A DNA stretch of 64,000 nucleotides from Chryseobacterium carnipullorum (GCF_900142785.1 NZ_FRCD01000007.1:62001-126000), one strand, 5' to 3'. Counted from the first letter of the stretch, positions 17,804-26,927 are shown. Notes: generated by a model from the sequence alone, not told the origin. A program made the numbers and translations.

Positions 17804-18370
17804 ATGCTAAAAAACACATTTTTTATACTTTTTGCTGCCTCTTTTCTATTAATCAGCTGTGATTATAAGGAAAAAGAAAAAAATCTGACAGAAAGAGAAA
17901 AGCAATTACTCGAAAAAGAAAAAATATTCGCAAAAAAGGAATCTGAATACCAGTCTCTTTTAAAAATGAGAGACAGCATTTTTTCAAAGAAAGATTCCGT
18001 AAGAATCGCCTTATGGCCGGAAGAGATATCTGGTGCCTGGAACGGGAAGGTCATCTGTACAGAATCTAACTGCAGCGATTATGTAGTGGGTGATCAGCGT
18101 ACAGATACATGGGAATTCGATAGTGATTCTATCCATCTTTCAACGAAAATCATCAACAATAATAACCTGGTAAGACTGTATTCCGGTAAATTTGAGAATA
18201 ATGAAATTAAGCTCAATTTCAGAACAGATTCCACCTCTCAGAAAAAAGTGGAAATGAATGTTCTGCTGAATGATATTTCCGACAACAAAATTAAAGGAAC
18301 ACGAACCATTATATCTGATAACGGCTGTACGGCTAGATTTTCTGTAGAGTTAGTACGTTCCACCAAATAA
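17804..18370 (+). CDS. Lipoprotein with charged coiled-coil stalk
   Basis: 188 aa, not recognised as a named family. Signal peptide with lipobox LLISC (Cys ~19), then about 45 residues of Lys/Glu-rich predicted coiled coil (EKEKNLTEREKQLLEKEKIF), then a compact beta-rich domain (ISGAWNGKVICTESNCSDY, TDTWEF, GTRTIISDNGCTARFSVEL) with Cys residues that could form disulfides. Eight bp upstream of the antiporter gene on the same strand, so the two are probably cotranscribed. Confidence 0.8.
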   Translation: MLKNTFFILFAASFLLISCDYKEKEKNLTEREKQLLEKEKIFAKKESEYQSLLKMRDSIFSKKDSVRIALWPEEISGAWNGKVICTESNCSDYVVGDQRTDTWEFDSDSIHLSTKIINNNNLVRLYSGKFENNEIKLNFRTDSTSQKKVEMNVLLNDISDNKIKGTRTIISDNGCTARFSVELVRSTK

Positions 18371-18378
18371 AAACACCT

Positions 18379-20502
18379 ATGATTTTACTGAGTATACATA
18401 ATCTGAGTTTTCCTATAGAAGATCCGGTATTAAAATTCCTGTTGGTATTGATTATCATTCTTGCTGCTCCTCTTCTTTTGAACAAAATTAAAGTTCCCCA
18501 CCTTCTGGGGCTTATTATTGCCGGTGCGGTGATAGGGCCTAACGGTTTTAATGTTCTTGCCAGAGACAGCAGCATTGTGGTTACCGGAACGACAGGCCTT
18601 CTTTATATCATGTTCCTGGCAGGATTGGAAATTGATATGGGAGATTTTAAAAAGAACAAATGGAAAAGTCTGACGTTTGGAATCTACACCTTTGTTGTTC
18701 CTTTTGTTTTAGGCTATCTGGGAGGTCATTATCTCCTTCACTTTTCTATATTGACATCGATCCTTTTTGCGAGTCTTTTTTCTTCGCATACTCTGATCGC
18801 CTATCCATTGGTGAGTAAATTAGGAATTGCAAAAAATAAAGCCGTCAACATTACCGTGGGCGGAACCATGATCACTGATATTCTGGCCCTTTTGGTGCTT
18901 GCCGTGATCGTGGGAATGTCGCAGGGAGATGTAGGTACAGAATTCTGGGTAAAACTTTCTGTTTCCTTTATTGTATTTGCACTTATCGTCTTAATCATAT
19001 TCCCAATCATTGGACGCTGGTTTTTCAAAAAGGTAGATGACAAAATTTCACAGTATATTTTTGTGCTGGTGATGATTTATCTGGCAGCAATGCTTGCTGA
19101 ACTTGCCGGAGTAGAAGCCATTATCGGAGCATTCTTTGCGGGTCTGGCTCTAAACAGATTGATTCCTCATACCTCATCTTTAATGAACAGGGTTGAATTT
19201 GTAGGAAATGCCATCTTTATTCCTTTCTTCCTGATCAGCGTAGGAATGCTTATTGATTTTAAGGTTTTCTTTAAAAGCTGGGAAACCTTGGAGGTGGCAG
19301 CCATTATGCTCGTTGCATCCATTGGAGGAAAATATATTTCGGCGGTGATGACTCAAAAGACATTCAGACTGTCCAAAGAAGAAGGAAAACTGATTTTCGG
19401 ACTGAGTTCGGCTTCTGCAGCGGCTACTCTGGCTTCAGTAATGGTAGGATATAACATCATCCTTTCTGAAACAGAAACGGGTGAACCGGTAAGGTTACTG
19501 AATGAGCACGTGCTGAACGGGAGTATCCTTCTGATCCTTATTTCCTGTACCATCTCTTCATTCATTTCAATGGCAAGTGCTCAAAAAATTGCGGAAAGTG
19601 ACAATGAAGATACAGTTTCCGGCAACAGCCATGAAGAGGAAAATATCCTGCTGGCGATTAATCACGAAGAAACGGTAGACAGAATGGTGAATCTGGGAAT
19701 CCTGATCAAAGCCCATTCAAATACGGAAAATCTGTTTGCTTTAAATGTGATTAATGAAGATAAGAATGAATCTTCAGTGAAAAATGCTGAAAAACTTCTT
19801 CATCACGCTGCAGATGCCGCCGCTGCAGCTGACGTTAAGATACAGGCTCTGAAAAGATATGACAACGATGTGATCAACGGAGTCAAAAACGTAATTAAAG
19901 AACAGAAAATTACTGACCTGATCATCGGACTGGAAGATGAGAAAGGCTTCTCCCCTTCTTTTGTGTATAATCTGTACAACGGATATCTTCAGAATGACGA
20001 TGTGAATGTACTGGTCTATCACGCCGCACAACCCCTTTCCACGATTAAAAAATATGCTGTGATGATTCCTGAAAATGCTCATAAGGAGGCAGGATTCTTC
20101 CACGCGCTTCTAAGGGTATGGAATGTAGCCAGAAATTCCGGTGCAACTGTAGTGTTTTACGCTCCTGAAAACATTCTTGATATTCTTCAGAAAATCGTCA
20201 AAAAAGCAAATATAGAGGCCGAGTTTATCATTATGAGCACGTGGCAGGACGGAGAAAAAACGGCTGCAAAACTGAAAGAAGATGAAGCACTGATCATTTT
20301 AATGGCTAAACGTGGAATGCAGTCTTACATTCCGAGAATGCGACTTATTCCTGAATTATTGAACAAGTATTTAAAGGATAATAATTACCTTCTGATCTTC
20401 CCATTCTCGGAATTTGATGAAAATAGTCCGGAGATCCGTTCTGTAGGGAATCATGGTGATTTTATGGAAATCGGAAATGTGATCCAGAAGATTTTTAAGT
20501 AG
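18379..20502 (+). CDS. CPA2-type cation:proton antiporter with C-terminal USP-like domain
   Basis: 707 aa. Residues ~10-400 form the Na+/H+ exchanger (Kef/NapA type) membrane domain of about 12 helices; conserved pieces include VPHLLGLIIAGAVIGPNG, MFLAGLEIDMGDFKKNKW, FSSHTLIAYPLVSKLG and AIIGAFFAGLALNRLIP. Residues ~420-700 are soluble, with two segments resembling universal stress protein folds (ENILLAINHEETVDRMVNLG; KYAVMIPENAHKEAGFFHAL). It exchanges Na+ or K+ for protons across the inner membrane. The soluble region is not a standard TrkA-N/RCK domain and may sense a ligand. Confidence 0.92.
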   Translation: MILLSIHNLSFPIEDPVLKFLLVLIIILAAPLLLNKIKVPHLLGLIIAGAVIGPNGFNVLARDSSIVVTGTTGLLYIMFLAGLEIDMGDFKKNKWKSLTFGIYTFVVPFVLGYLGGHYLLHFSILTSILFASLFSSHTLIAYPLVSKLGIAKNKAVNITVGGTMITDILALLVLAVIVGMSQGDVGTEFWVKLSVSFIVFALIVLIIFPIIGRWFFKKVDDKISQYIFVLVMIYLAAMLAELAGVEAIIGAFFAGLALNRLIPHTSSLMNRVEFVGNAIFIPFFLISVGMLIDFKVFFKSWETLEVAAIMLVASIGGKYISAVMTQKTFRLSKEEGKLIFGLSSASAAATLASVMVGYNIILSETETGEPVRLLNEHVLNGSILLILISCTISSFISMASAQKIAESDNEDTVSGNSHEEENILLAINHEETVDRMVNLGILIKAHSNTENLFALNVINEDKNESSVKNAEKLLHHAADAAAAADVKIQALKRYDNDVINGVKNVIKEQKITDLIIGLEDEKGFSPSFVYNLYNGYLQNDDVNVLVYHAAQPLSTIKKYAVMIPENAHKEAGFFHALLRVWNVARNSGATVVFYAPENILDILQKIVKKANIEAEFIIMSTWQDGEKTAAKLKEDEALIILMAKRGMQSYIPRMRLIPELLNKYLKDNNYLLIFPFSEFDENSPEIRSVGNHGDFMEIGNVIQKIFK

Positions 20503-20528
20503 TCTAAAATAATTTTATATTTAAATCC

Positions 20529-21101
20529 ATGAAAAAATTATTTCCAGCAATTCTTTTATTATTAATCGGCTGCAAGGATCAAAAACAAAATATCACGGTA
20601 GACCCTAAAATAAAACCATCAGTAATGTCTGAAATTAAATATGGTAAAAAATTCTTTGATTATAATGAGATAGACTATTATCATATTGAAACCAAAGAAG
20701 ATGAAATTATAGAATTAGATCAAAATCAAGACAAATCAAAAATTGATAAGCTTAAGTATCATTTGATATATGACACAATACCAAAAAACATTAATGATCT
20801 TGATTTTCTAAATTATATAGACAAAATCGGTTACTTGAAAAAGAAAATAAATCCTTCTAAATTTGAAAGCATCAATAAAATATTTGTGGAAAAGCCTGAA
20901 GAAGAAATAATAATTGCCGCTTGTATTCCAGTCTTCAGGGATATTTTAGTTTTTAAAAAGAACAGTAAAGTGACAGGAATAGCGAAAATATGTTTTAGCT
21001 GTCATCAATATCGTATCATTGGAACAGATGCCAATACAGAAAACTTTGGCTCAAATAATGACTATTCGCAACTCGGAAATATTTTAGATACTATTAACTA
21101 A
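20529..21101 (+). CDS. Hypothetical lipoprotein
   Basis: 190 aa, family not recognised. Short lipoprotein signal (MKKLFPAILLLLIGCKDQ; lipobox LIGC, Cys 15), then a Lys/Asp/Glu-rich soluble domain. Near the C-terminus is ICFSCHQYRIIGTDANTENFG; with the earlier ACIPVFRDILVFKKNSKVTG this looks like a small beta domain with two close cysteines. It lies 26 bp after the antiporter gene and 2 bp before a frameshifted pseudogene on the same strand. Base composition is more AT-rich than the neighbours. Confidence 0.75.
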   Translation: MKKLFPAILLLLIGCKDQKQNITVDPKIKPSVMSEIKYGKKFFDYNEIDYYHIETKEDEIIELDQNQDKSKIDKLKYHLIYDTIPKNINDLDFLNYIDKIGYLKKKINPSKFESINKIFVEKPEEEIIIAACIPVFRDILVFKKNSKVTGIAKICFSCHQYRIIGTDANTENFGSNNDYSQLGNILDTIN

Positions 21102-21103
21102 TA

Positions 21104-21410
21104 ATGAAAAAGTACTATTAGCCATAGTTTCACTGTTGACTTTAATTATAGTTTCGATAACAGTTTACCGGAATCATCCCATTGAAATCACAATAAAAGA
21201 AGAGATAAAAGCTGGAGATAAAATCATTAAAAAACAATGGGAAATTTCCTGATAACAATGATTATAAAACACTGAAGAATTTACGACTAAAACAGGAAGA
21301 TTCCCACATTTATCTTAATTACAAAGGATAATAAAGGTTATTTTGAGGTTGCTTATCTTGAAAGTTTCGACGGTTCTCATCTTTTATGGAATTCTAAAGA
21401 AAGAAAATAG
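21104..21410 (+). pseudogene. Frameshifted small exported-protein gene
   Basis: ATG at 21104 reads only five codons to TAG. With one base added in the A-run, the frame continues as VLLAIVSLLTLIIVSITVYR (a signal or membrane segment) and IKEEIKAGDKIIKKQWEIS before a TGA. The reading then moves to other frames: TEEFTTKTGRFP, and finally TFILITKDNKGYFEVAYLES followed by FDGSHLLWNSKERK and TAG at 21408-21410. At least three frame changes are needed for one ~100-residue protein. It could be sequencing error in part, but several lesions in 300 bp favour decay. The product is unknown. Confidence 0.65.
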
Positions 21411-21635
21411 ATGATAGATTTTCCTAAAATTCAAAAGTAGAACATGAATAAAATAGAATGAATTCAAGCTTCACAACATTCAAAAAAATCTGCTCCATCC
21501 ATTCAATCTGGGAAAGAATTTTTCACGCAAAGCTTTAAGATCTTACTATTGATTTGAGGAAAGCAAAGAAAAGAATCAACAAGTTGATCTGATGAAGCGA
21601 ATGGATCTATAGTATTGACAAAATAACATAAAAAT

Positions 21636-21659
21636 GAGCTGCAATCATGATTACAGCTC
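21636..21659 (-). terminator. Terminator of purK (possibly bidirectional)
   Basis: GAGCTG-c-AATCATGATT-a-CAGCTC, an almost perfect palindrome with one mismatch per arm, between the pseudogene and the purK stop. The rest of 21411-21683 shows no gene. Confidence 0.55.
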
Positions 21660-21683
21660 TTTATCTTTATTTTAAGTCTCGCC

Positions 21684-22796
21684 TTATTCAGCGATCACTC
21701 TCACCATACTTTTCACCATCACCAACTTCTCCATCAGCTCTTCTCTGGAATCAGCCAGCACATTGATGTGACCCATTTTTCGTCCCGGTTTGGTTTCTGT
21801 TTTCCCGTATAAATGAATGTAGGTTTCAGGTAATTTAAGCACCTCTTCCATTCCCTCGTATAGTACTTTTCCGGCATATCCTTCTGCCCCTACCAAATTC
21901 AGCATTCCACTATAGGTAATTGCATCTGTATCGGCTAAAGGTAGATTTTTCACTACACGATACATTTGCTCAAACTGTGAATTTGTATTCCCTTCCTGGC
22001 TCTGGTGACCTGAATTGTGTAATCTGGGTGCAGTTTCATTCACCCATATTTTCCCTTCTTTATCCAAAAATAATTCAATTGCAAAAAGTCCCGGAGAATT
22101 GACAGCATTCAGAAACTTCTCTGTAATTAAGTCAATTTGCCGTTGAGTATCTTCAGTAAGAAGAACGGGACAAACATTGAAGTCCAAAAGATTGAGTTTT
22201 GGATCAGCCACCATTTCTGTCACCGGAAAGATATTTGTTTCGCCGTTTTCATTTCTGGCAACGATAACAGAAAGTTCCTTGTCAATATCTACAAGGCTTT
22301 CGATAACTGAAGCCTCTTTCCATAAGTGTTGATAATCCTCTTCTGTTCTGATCACCTGAACGCCTTTTCCATCGTAACCTCCTGTGTTCATCTTCTGCAC
22401 AAACGGCAGCGGCATCATGATCTTTTCATCACTGTTCCATACGACCTGAAAATCAGGACTTGGAATATCGTAGGTTTTATAGAATTCTTTCTGAAGGATC
22501 TTCTGCTGGATCGTTTTAATGATGGCGGCATTGGGAACTACTTTTATCCCTTGTTTTTCAAGCTCGGCCAAAGCATCCGCATTGACGTGTTCTATTTCGA
22601 TCGTCACTACATCCTTATCTTTCCCAAAGTTCAGTACGGTTTCATAATCGTTGAAATTTCCCTGGGTAAAATGGGAGATATTGTTGCACGGTGCATCAGA
22701 AGCCGGATCCAGCGTATAAAATTGGTCATCGTATTTCAGTGCGCTTTGGATCAGCATCCTTCCCAGCTGCCCGCCTCCTAAAATTCCTATTTTCAT
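21684..22796 (-). CDS. purK: 5-(carboxyamino)imidazole ribonucleotide synthase
   Basis: 370 aa ATP-grasp enzyme that carboxylates AIR to N5-CAIR. Start MKIGILGGGQLGRMLIQSAL is the PurK N-terminal nucleotide-fold signature; FVQKMNTGGYDGKGVQVI is the ATP-grasp loop, then NETAPRLHNSGHQS near residue 265 and GKTETKPGRKMGHINVLA at the C-terminus. PurK product feeds PurE, whose gene lies 5.3 kb away on the same strand. DUF1543 is 40 bp upstream on the same strand and could be cotranscribed. Confidence 0.97.
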   Translation of the reverse strand: MKIGILGGGQLGRMLIQSALKYDDQFYTLDPASDAPCNNISHFTQGNFNDYETVLNFGKDKDVVTIEIEHVNADALAELEKQGIKVVPNAAIIKTIQQKILQKEFYKTYDIPSPDFQVVWNSDEKIMMPLPFVQKMNTGGYDGKGVQVIRTEEDYQHLWKEASVIESLVDIDKELSVIVARNENGETNIFPVTEMVADPKLNLLDFNVCPVLLTEDTQRQIDLITEKFLNAVNSPGLFAIELFLDKEGKIWVNETAPRLHNSGHQSQEGNTNSQFEQMYRVVKNLPLADTDAITYSGMLNLVGAEGYAGKVLYEGMEEVLKLPETYIHLYGKTETKPGRKMGHINVLADSREELMEKLVMVKSMVRVIAE

Positions 22797-22835
22797 TCTT
22801 ACTTTTATTTTTTCTATTAGATTTTTTATGGAAAG

Positions 22836-23399
22836 TTATTGAATCTTGTCAATCTTTAAATATCCAAGTCCCATTGGGTTTTTCTGATCTTCCGCATCAG
22901 ATTTTGTCAGGATAATGGAATATTTTTCTTTCATTTTTTCAGGCAGGATATCATTCACATTGAAAATATCATCAATATCAACACCATGTTTATCGTCCAC
23001 ATGGCTTACGGCGCCTTCAAAACCCATCGTTGCATAAAACTCCGTCGCTTTTGCCCTTTTGATGATCTCCCCCATCGATTTTCCTACCATCAGATGCTGC
23101 TCGTGAAATTCTTCAAAAAAGCCTTTCTTATATCCCCCTAAATTAAGGAAATACAACTTATCTTCATAGGTCTGAGCTGTTTTTTCCACAATGTTCACTT
23201 CATACCCGTCTGCAAATTTCACTTCCTGATAGCAGTCTAAATGGATCTTTCCTTCGGCTTCTTTCCAGAAATCCTTCATATCGGGAGCGAGATCTTTAAG
23301 ATTTTGTGCGATCCCGAAAAAAACGTCATGCTGCTCGATATTCCTACCCTTGGGCGTTGCACCGAGAATGATATAAAATAATTTCATTTCACTTTTCAT
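22836..23399 (-). CDS. DUF1543 domain-containing protein
   Basis: 187 aa; the family usually begins at the fifth residue (MKLFYIILGATPKGR), so the true start may be 23387. DUF1543 features are ILGATPKGRNIEQHDVFFGIAQNL near the N-terminus and a second, similar strand-helix half beginning around residue 105. Cytoplasmic; function unknown. Two TAnnTTTG boxes are stacked upstream: TATTTTTG (23405-23412), 5 nt from the first ATG, and TAAATTTG (23416-23423). Divergent from the TauE/SafE gene. Confidence 0.85.
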   Translation of the reverse strand: MKSEMKLFYIILGATPKGRNIEQHDVFFGIAQNLKDLAPDMKDFWKEAEGKIHLDCYQEVKFADGYEVNIVEKTAQTYEDKLYFLNLGGYKKGFFEEFHEQHLMVGKSMGEIIKRAKATEFYATMGFEGAVSHVDDKHGVDIDDIFNVNDILPEKMKEKYSIILTKSDAEDQKNPMGLGYLKIDKIQ

Positions 23400-23404
23400 G
23401 CCTG

Positions 23405-23423
23405 CAAAAATACGTCAAATTTA
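23405..23423 (-). promoter_or_regulatory. Two stacked -7 boxes upstream of DUF1543
   Basis: Minus-strand TAAATTTG (23416-23423) and TATTTTTG (23405-23412), 11 bp apart. The nearer one leaves 5 nt to the first ATG, or 17 nt to the internal ATG at 23387. Confidence 0.4.
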
Positions 23424-23460
23424 TCTTTTTTAAACGTTTGGCAGAATAAGCCAATAGTTT

Positions 23461-23468
23461 TATATTTG
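23461..23468 (+). promoter_or_regulatory. -7 box (TATATTTG) 4 nt before the TauE/SafE start
   Basis: TATATTTG, then tagc, then ATG at 23473; predicts a leaderless mRNA. Confidence 0.5.
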
Positions 23469-23472
23469 TAGC

Positions 23473-24303
23473 ATGTCAGAAATCATTATTCTGTTCCTCG
23501 GCGCGGTTTCAGCCGGTCTTTTAGGTTCACTTACGGGTTTGGGAGGAGGAGTTATCATTATTCCTTTATTGACGCTGGGTTTCGGCGTTCCTATGCATTA
23601 TGCAATCGGTGCTTCTTTAATTTCTGTGATCGGGACTTCTTCCGGTGCTGCGGTAGCTTTCGTAAAAGAAGGTTTTACCAATATGCGGATCGGAATGTTT
23701 CTGGAGATCGGAACTACGGCAGGGGCTATCATGGGTGCTTTGCTTTCCGGAATGCTTAATCCCAATACCATCGGAATTATCTTCGCCAGCATTCTTCTGT
23801 TGACTGTTATTTTAAATCTTAAAGGAAAACCTGACCACCAGGAACCGGTCATCAAAGGAAGTCTTGAGGAAAAACTGAAGCTTTACGGAACATTTCCTGA
23901 CAAAGGAGTTTTAAAAAGCTACTCGGCCAGAAATACAGTTCCGGGATTTTTAATGATGATGTTTGCGGGTGCTATGTCCGGGCTTTTAGGAATAGGCTCC
24001 GGTGCCCTTAAAGTACTGGCAATGGACAATATGATGAAGCTCCCCTTTAAGGTTTCTACGACTACGAGTAACTTTATGATTGGGGTAACGGCAGTAGCAA
24101 GTGCACTGATCTATTTCCAGAGAGGCGAGATCATCCCTGTAATTGTAGCTCCGGTATTAATTGGTGTGGTAGTAGGAAGTTTCATCGGGTCAAAAACACT
24201 GATGGTCTCCAAAACAAAGAAATTAAAAGTGTTCTTTGCGATTGTGATCACTATTTTATCAGTCTACATGATGTATAACGGTATCAATAAAAGCTTCAGA
24301 TAA
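23473..24303 (+). CDS. TauE/SafE-family sulfite exporter-like permease
   Basis: 276 aa with about eight membrane helices in two halves. Each half has the glycine-rich family signature: GSLTGLGGGVIIIPLLTLGF (residues ~19-38) and GAMSGLLGIGSGALKVLAMD (~165). Members move sulfite, sulfoacetate or other organosulfur anions across the inner membrane; the substrate here is unassigned. It overlaps the DUF1634 gene by one base (TAATG), so the two are translationally coupled, a common pairing in the family. Confidence 0.92.
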   Translation: MSEIIILFLGAVSAGLLGSLTGLGGGVIIIPLLTLGFGVPMHYAIGASLISVIGTSSGAAVAFVKEGFTNMRIGMFLEIGTTAGAIMGALLSGMLNPNTIGIIFASILLLTVILNLKGKPDHQEPVIKGSLEEKLKLYGTFPDKGVLKSYSARNTVPGFLMMMFAGAMSGLLGIGSGALKVLAMDNMMKLPFKVSTTTSNFMIGVTAVASALIYFQRGEIIPVIVAPVLIGVVVGSFIGSKTLMVSKTKKLKVFFAIVITILSVYMMYNGINKSFR

Positions 24304-24686
24304 TGAGAAAGAATTTTACAGATGTAGATCTGAACCGTTCGGTAGGAAATCTTTTGAGACTAGGCGTTATTTTGTCTGTGATTACGTCATTGATTGGTTT
24401 TATCAAACTTTTCGTGGAGGGCTTTGAGATGCCTAAAAAATATTCGTCCCTTAATATGGGCACCTCTTCTGAAAAAGTATGGGGAATGTTCTGGAGTTCT
24501 TTATGCAAAGGAGAAGGAATGGCGATTATCCAGCTGGGAATTCTGCTGTTGATCTTTACTCCTTTAGTAAGAATTATTTTTGCCTTGATCGGGTATTTAA
24601 AAGAAAAAGACTACGTCTATGTAGTCATTTCTTCAATAGTTCTTGTGATTATGGCGATCAGCTTTTTTACAGGGTACGCTCACTAA
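24303..24686 (+). CDS. DUF1634 membrane protein
   Basis: 127 aa with three membrane helices (residues ~18-40, ~68-92, ~100-122), as in DUF1634: LLRLGVILSVITSLIGFIKL, then GILLLIFTPLVRIIFALIGY followed by KEKDYVYVVISSIVLVIMAI. DUF1634 proteins are mostly encoded next to TauE/SafE permeases and are thought to be accessory subunits; that role is inferred. The start codon overlaps the previous stop. Confidence 0.9.
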   Translation: MRKNFTDVDLNRSVGNLLRLGVILSVITSLIGFIKLFVEGFEMPKKYSSLNMGTSSEKVWGMFWSSLCKGEGMAIIQLGILLLIFTPLVRIIFALIGYLKEKDYVYVVISSIVLVIMAISFFTGYAH

Positions 24687-24688
24687 TT

Positions 24689-25066
24689 TTACATTTCATA
24701 GAATTCCAGGGGAAGCTGATCAGGATCCTGGGTAAAGAAAAATTCTTTTCCGGTGTATTCATCTATGCGGATGTCTTCACAAATAAGGCCTTTTGCTATA
24801 AGTTCTTCCCTTTTAACGCTAACGTTTTCAACAGAGAATGCCAGATGTCTTAAACCACATGATTCAGGACGGGACGGTCTTTGCGGAGGATCAGGGAAAG
24901 AAAACAGTTCAATCACATAATGCTCCCCGATCGCCAGATCCAGTTTGTAAGACTTCCTTTCTTCACGGTAAACTTCCCTGATGATCTTCAAGCCTATAAC
25001 TTCAGTGTAGAATTTCTTTGAAACCTCATAATCTGAGCCTATGATGGCGATGTGATGGATCTTCAT
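24689..25066 (-). CDS. VOC-family (glyoxalase I-like, YaeR type) protein
   Basis: 125 aa with two beta-alpha-beta-beta-beta modules. Potential metal ligands are His5 (MKIHHIAII), Glu54 (HYVIELFSF), His74 (GLRHLAFSV) and a late Glu (LPLEFYEM). It resembles the YaeR/GloA2 subgroup, metal-dependent lyases or isomerases of uncertain substrate. The end is 3 bp from the convergent DUF1634 stop. Confidence 0.88.
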   Translation of the reverse strand: MKIHHIAIIGSDYEVSKKFYTEVIGLKIIREVYREERKSYKLDLAIGEHYVIELFSFPDPPQRPSRPESCGLRHLAFSVENVSVKREELIAKGLICEDIRIDEYTGKEFFFTQDPDQLPLEFYEM

Positions 25067-25134
25067 TATTTAATTTTAATTTTTTAGGTCTATAACTTCA
25101 GCAAAACTTGCAACCTGAGCAGTAGATTTCTATT

Positions 25135-25575
25135 TTACTTTATTTCTCTGCAGTTCTCTTTTCTTCTTGTATCGATGATATACTGAATTTTCCAGTCACT
25201 CTGTTGCTTAACCAACTGAAAGCTGTTGGCTCCACAATGGGAAAATTTCCCTTTAAAATAGAAGGAATAAGGGGTAAACACGCTGGCCAGACCTCCATCT
25301 GAATGAACGGCATCAATGATGATCTTTTCATCCAGATCACCTTTTGAAAATTTAGATACGGAAGCAATAAATTCCTGAACGTTTTCATTTTTTACGGTTC
25401 CGTCTTTGGCAATACTCTGTAAAACAGCATTCTCAGCAAAAGCAGATTTCATCAATTCCGGATCGGCATTTTTCATTCCAAGAAACAGGGTACGGATCGG
25501 TTTTTCAATATCCTGGCTCTTTTGTCCGAAACAGAAGATACCAAATAGTAACGCCAACATGGTAAGTTTATTCAT
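25135..25575 (-). CDS. Exported NTF2-like (lumazine-binding-type) protein
   Basis: 146 aa with a signal peptide (MNKLTMLALLFGIFCFGQ). The mature part has the cone-like NTF2 pattern: IEKPIRTLFLGMKNADPELMKSAF, a middle helix ending VQEFIASVSKF, and closing strands HCGANSFQLVKQQSDWKIQYIID. Members of this family in Bacteroidota are commonly annotated as nuclear transport factor 2-like or putative lumazine-binding proteins; ligand unknown. Single gene. Confidence 0.8.
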   Translation of the reverse strand: MNKLTMLALLFGIFCFGQKSQDIEKPIRTLFLGMKNADPELMKSAFAENAVLQSIAKDGTVKNENVQEFIASVSKFSKGDLDEKIIIDAVHSDGGLASVFTPYSFYFKGKFSHCGANSFQLVKQQSDWKIQYIIDTRRKENCREIK

Positions 25576-25706
25576 ATTGATTGCAATTTATCTCAAACAA
25601 TAAAATTAGGAAAAATATGGTCAATAATTAAAATTAACAAAGTTTAAAAAGTGAATAGCACTGCATTATTTAAAAATAGATTAATTTTATACGTTTATTT
25701 AAAATT

Positions 25707-26789
25707 ATGTGGGGAATTTATTTGTTTTTGATTGGATTACTGGTGCTCTTAACGATACTACCCAAAATCCAAAACGCTCATTGGGTATTCAGGGTGCCGG
25801 AATTCGGCAAAATCCAGATTACTTATGTTGTGGTGCTTACCTTTATTTTGGGTCTTTTTCTTGATCATTCGCAGAATCTATGGTATGCACAGGGGCTTTT
25901 ATTATTCCTGTTTGTTCATCATGGTATTACGCTGGTAAAATACACACCGCTTTATCCGGTGAAAAAATACAAACAGCAACATCAGTCTTCTCAAAAACTG
26001 CATTTCATTTCTGCTAATGTCTATCAGTTTAACAAAGAATATAACCGGTTTATTCAGCTTATTGAAAAATATAAACCTGAAGTATTTCTGACGATGGAAA
26101 GCAATGGAGATTGGGAACAGGCAATGAAAGCCCTTGAAAAAGACTATCCTTTCCAGCACAAAGTGACGCTTGAAAATACCTATGGAATGCATTTTTATTC
26201 TCAGCTTGAAATCAAAAGTGCCAAGACCCATTTTTTTGTAGCCGATGATATTCCAAGTATTGAAGCCCACTTAAAGACCAAAGACAGTTTTTCGTTTGTG
26301 TTCTTTGGAGTACATCCGCCGCCGCCAAGTCCTACCGAAGAAGAAACTTCGAAGGAAAGAGACGGAGACTTATTAAGTGCTGCAAAACGCATTAAAGATA
26401 TCAAAGAACCCGTGATTGTTGTTGGAGATTTTAATAATGTGGCATGGTCAAAATCGTCTGTCTTATTCAGAAAAACCAGTCATCTGATCGATCCAAGAAT
26501 CGGACATTCTTTTGTATCTACTTTTCATGCGAAATACCTCCTGTTAAGATTCCCAATCGATTTAATGTTCCACAGTGAAGATATTTTCATTAAAGACCTT
26601 AAAACTCTGGAAAATTTCGGATCAGACCATCTTCCTGTGTACTGTGAGTTTTTCATTGACCATCATAATGACGAACAGGAAGAAAAGGTAGAAGAAGCCA
26701 CTGTTGAAGAAAAAGCAGAAGCAGAAGAAATGATACAGGAAGGAAAGAAAGAGGACGGAGACCGTGATGCGGTGGTAACGGAAGGATAG
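25707..26789 (+). CDS. Membrane-anchored endonuclease/exonuclease/phosphatase family protein
   Basis: 360 aa. Three N-terminal hydrophobic helices (residues ~1-85) precede an EEP domain that begins LHFISANVYQFNKEYNRFI. Active-site pieces are visible: PEVFLTMES, VVGDFNNVAWSKS and FGSDHLPVYCEF. The catalytic domain should face the periplasm, as in similar secreted phosphodiesterase-like proteins; the substrate is unknown. The last ~38 residues are a highly acidic Glu/Lys-rich tail (EQEEKVEEATVEEKAEAEEM) of low complexity. Single gene. Confidence 0.88.
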   Translation: MWGIYLFLIGLLVLLTILPKIQNAHWVFRVPEFGKIQITYVVVLTFILGLFLDHSQNLWYAQGLLLFLFVHHGITLVKYTPLYPVKKYKQQHQSSQKLHFISANVYQFNKEYNRFIQLIEKYKPEVFLTMESNGDWEQAMKALEKDYPFQHKVTLENTYGMHFYSQLEIKSAKTHFFVADDIPSIEAHLKTKDSFSFVFFGVHPPPPSPTEEETSKERDGDLLSAAKRIKDIKEPVIVVGDFNNVAWSKSSVLFRKTSHLIDPRIGHSFVSTFHAKYLLLRFPIDLMFHSEDIFIKDLKTLENFGSDHLPVYCEFFIDHHNDEQEEKVEEATVEEKAEAEEMIQEGKKEDGDRDAVVTEG

Positions 26790-26927
26790 AATTTTAATTG
26801 CGAATAGTCAAAACGATATGATGGCAATTTTTTTAATTAAACCTGAAAATATTTGTGTTCGCAAGGGCGTTTCACTCAGCAAAAATAGCAAATAGCCTTT
26901 ACTTAATACAATGGTTGATAAAACATA

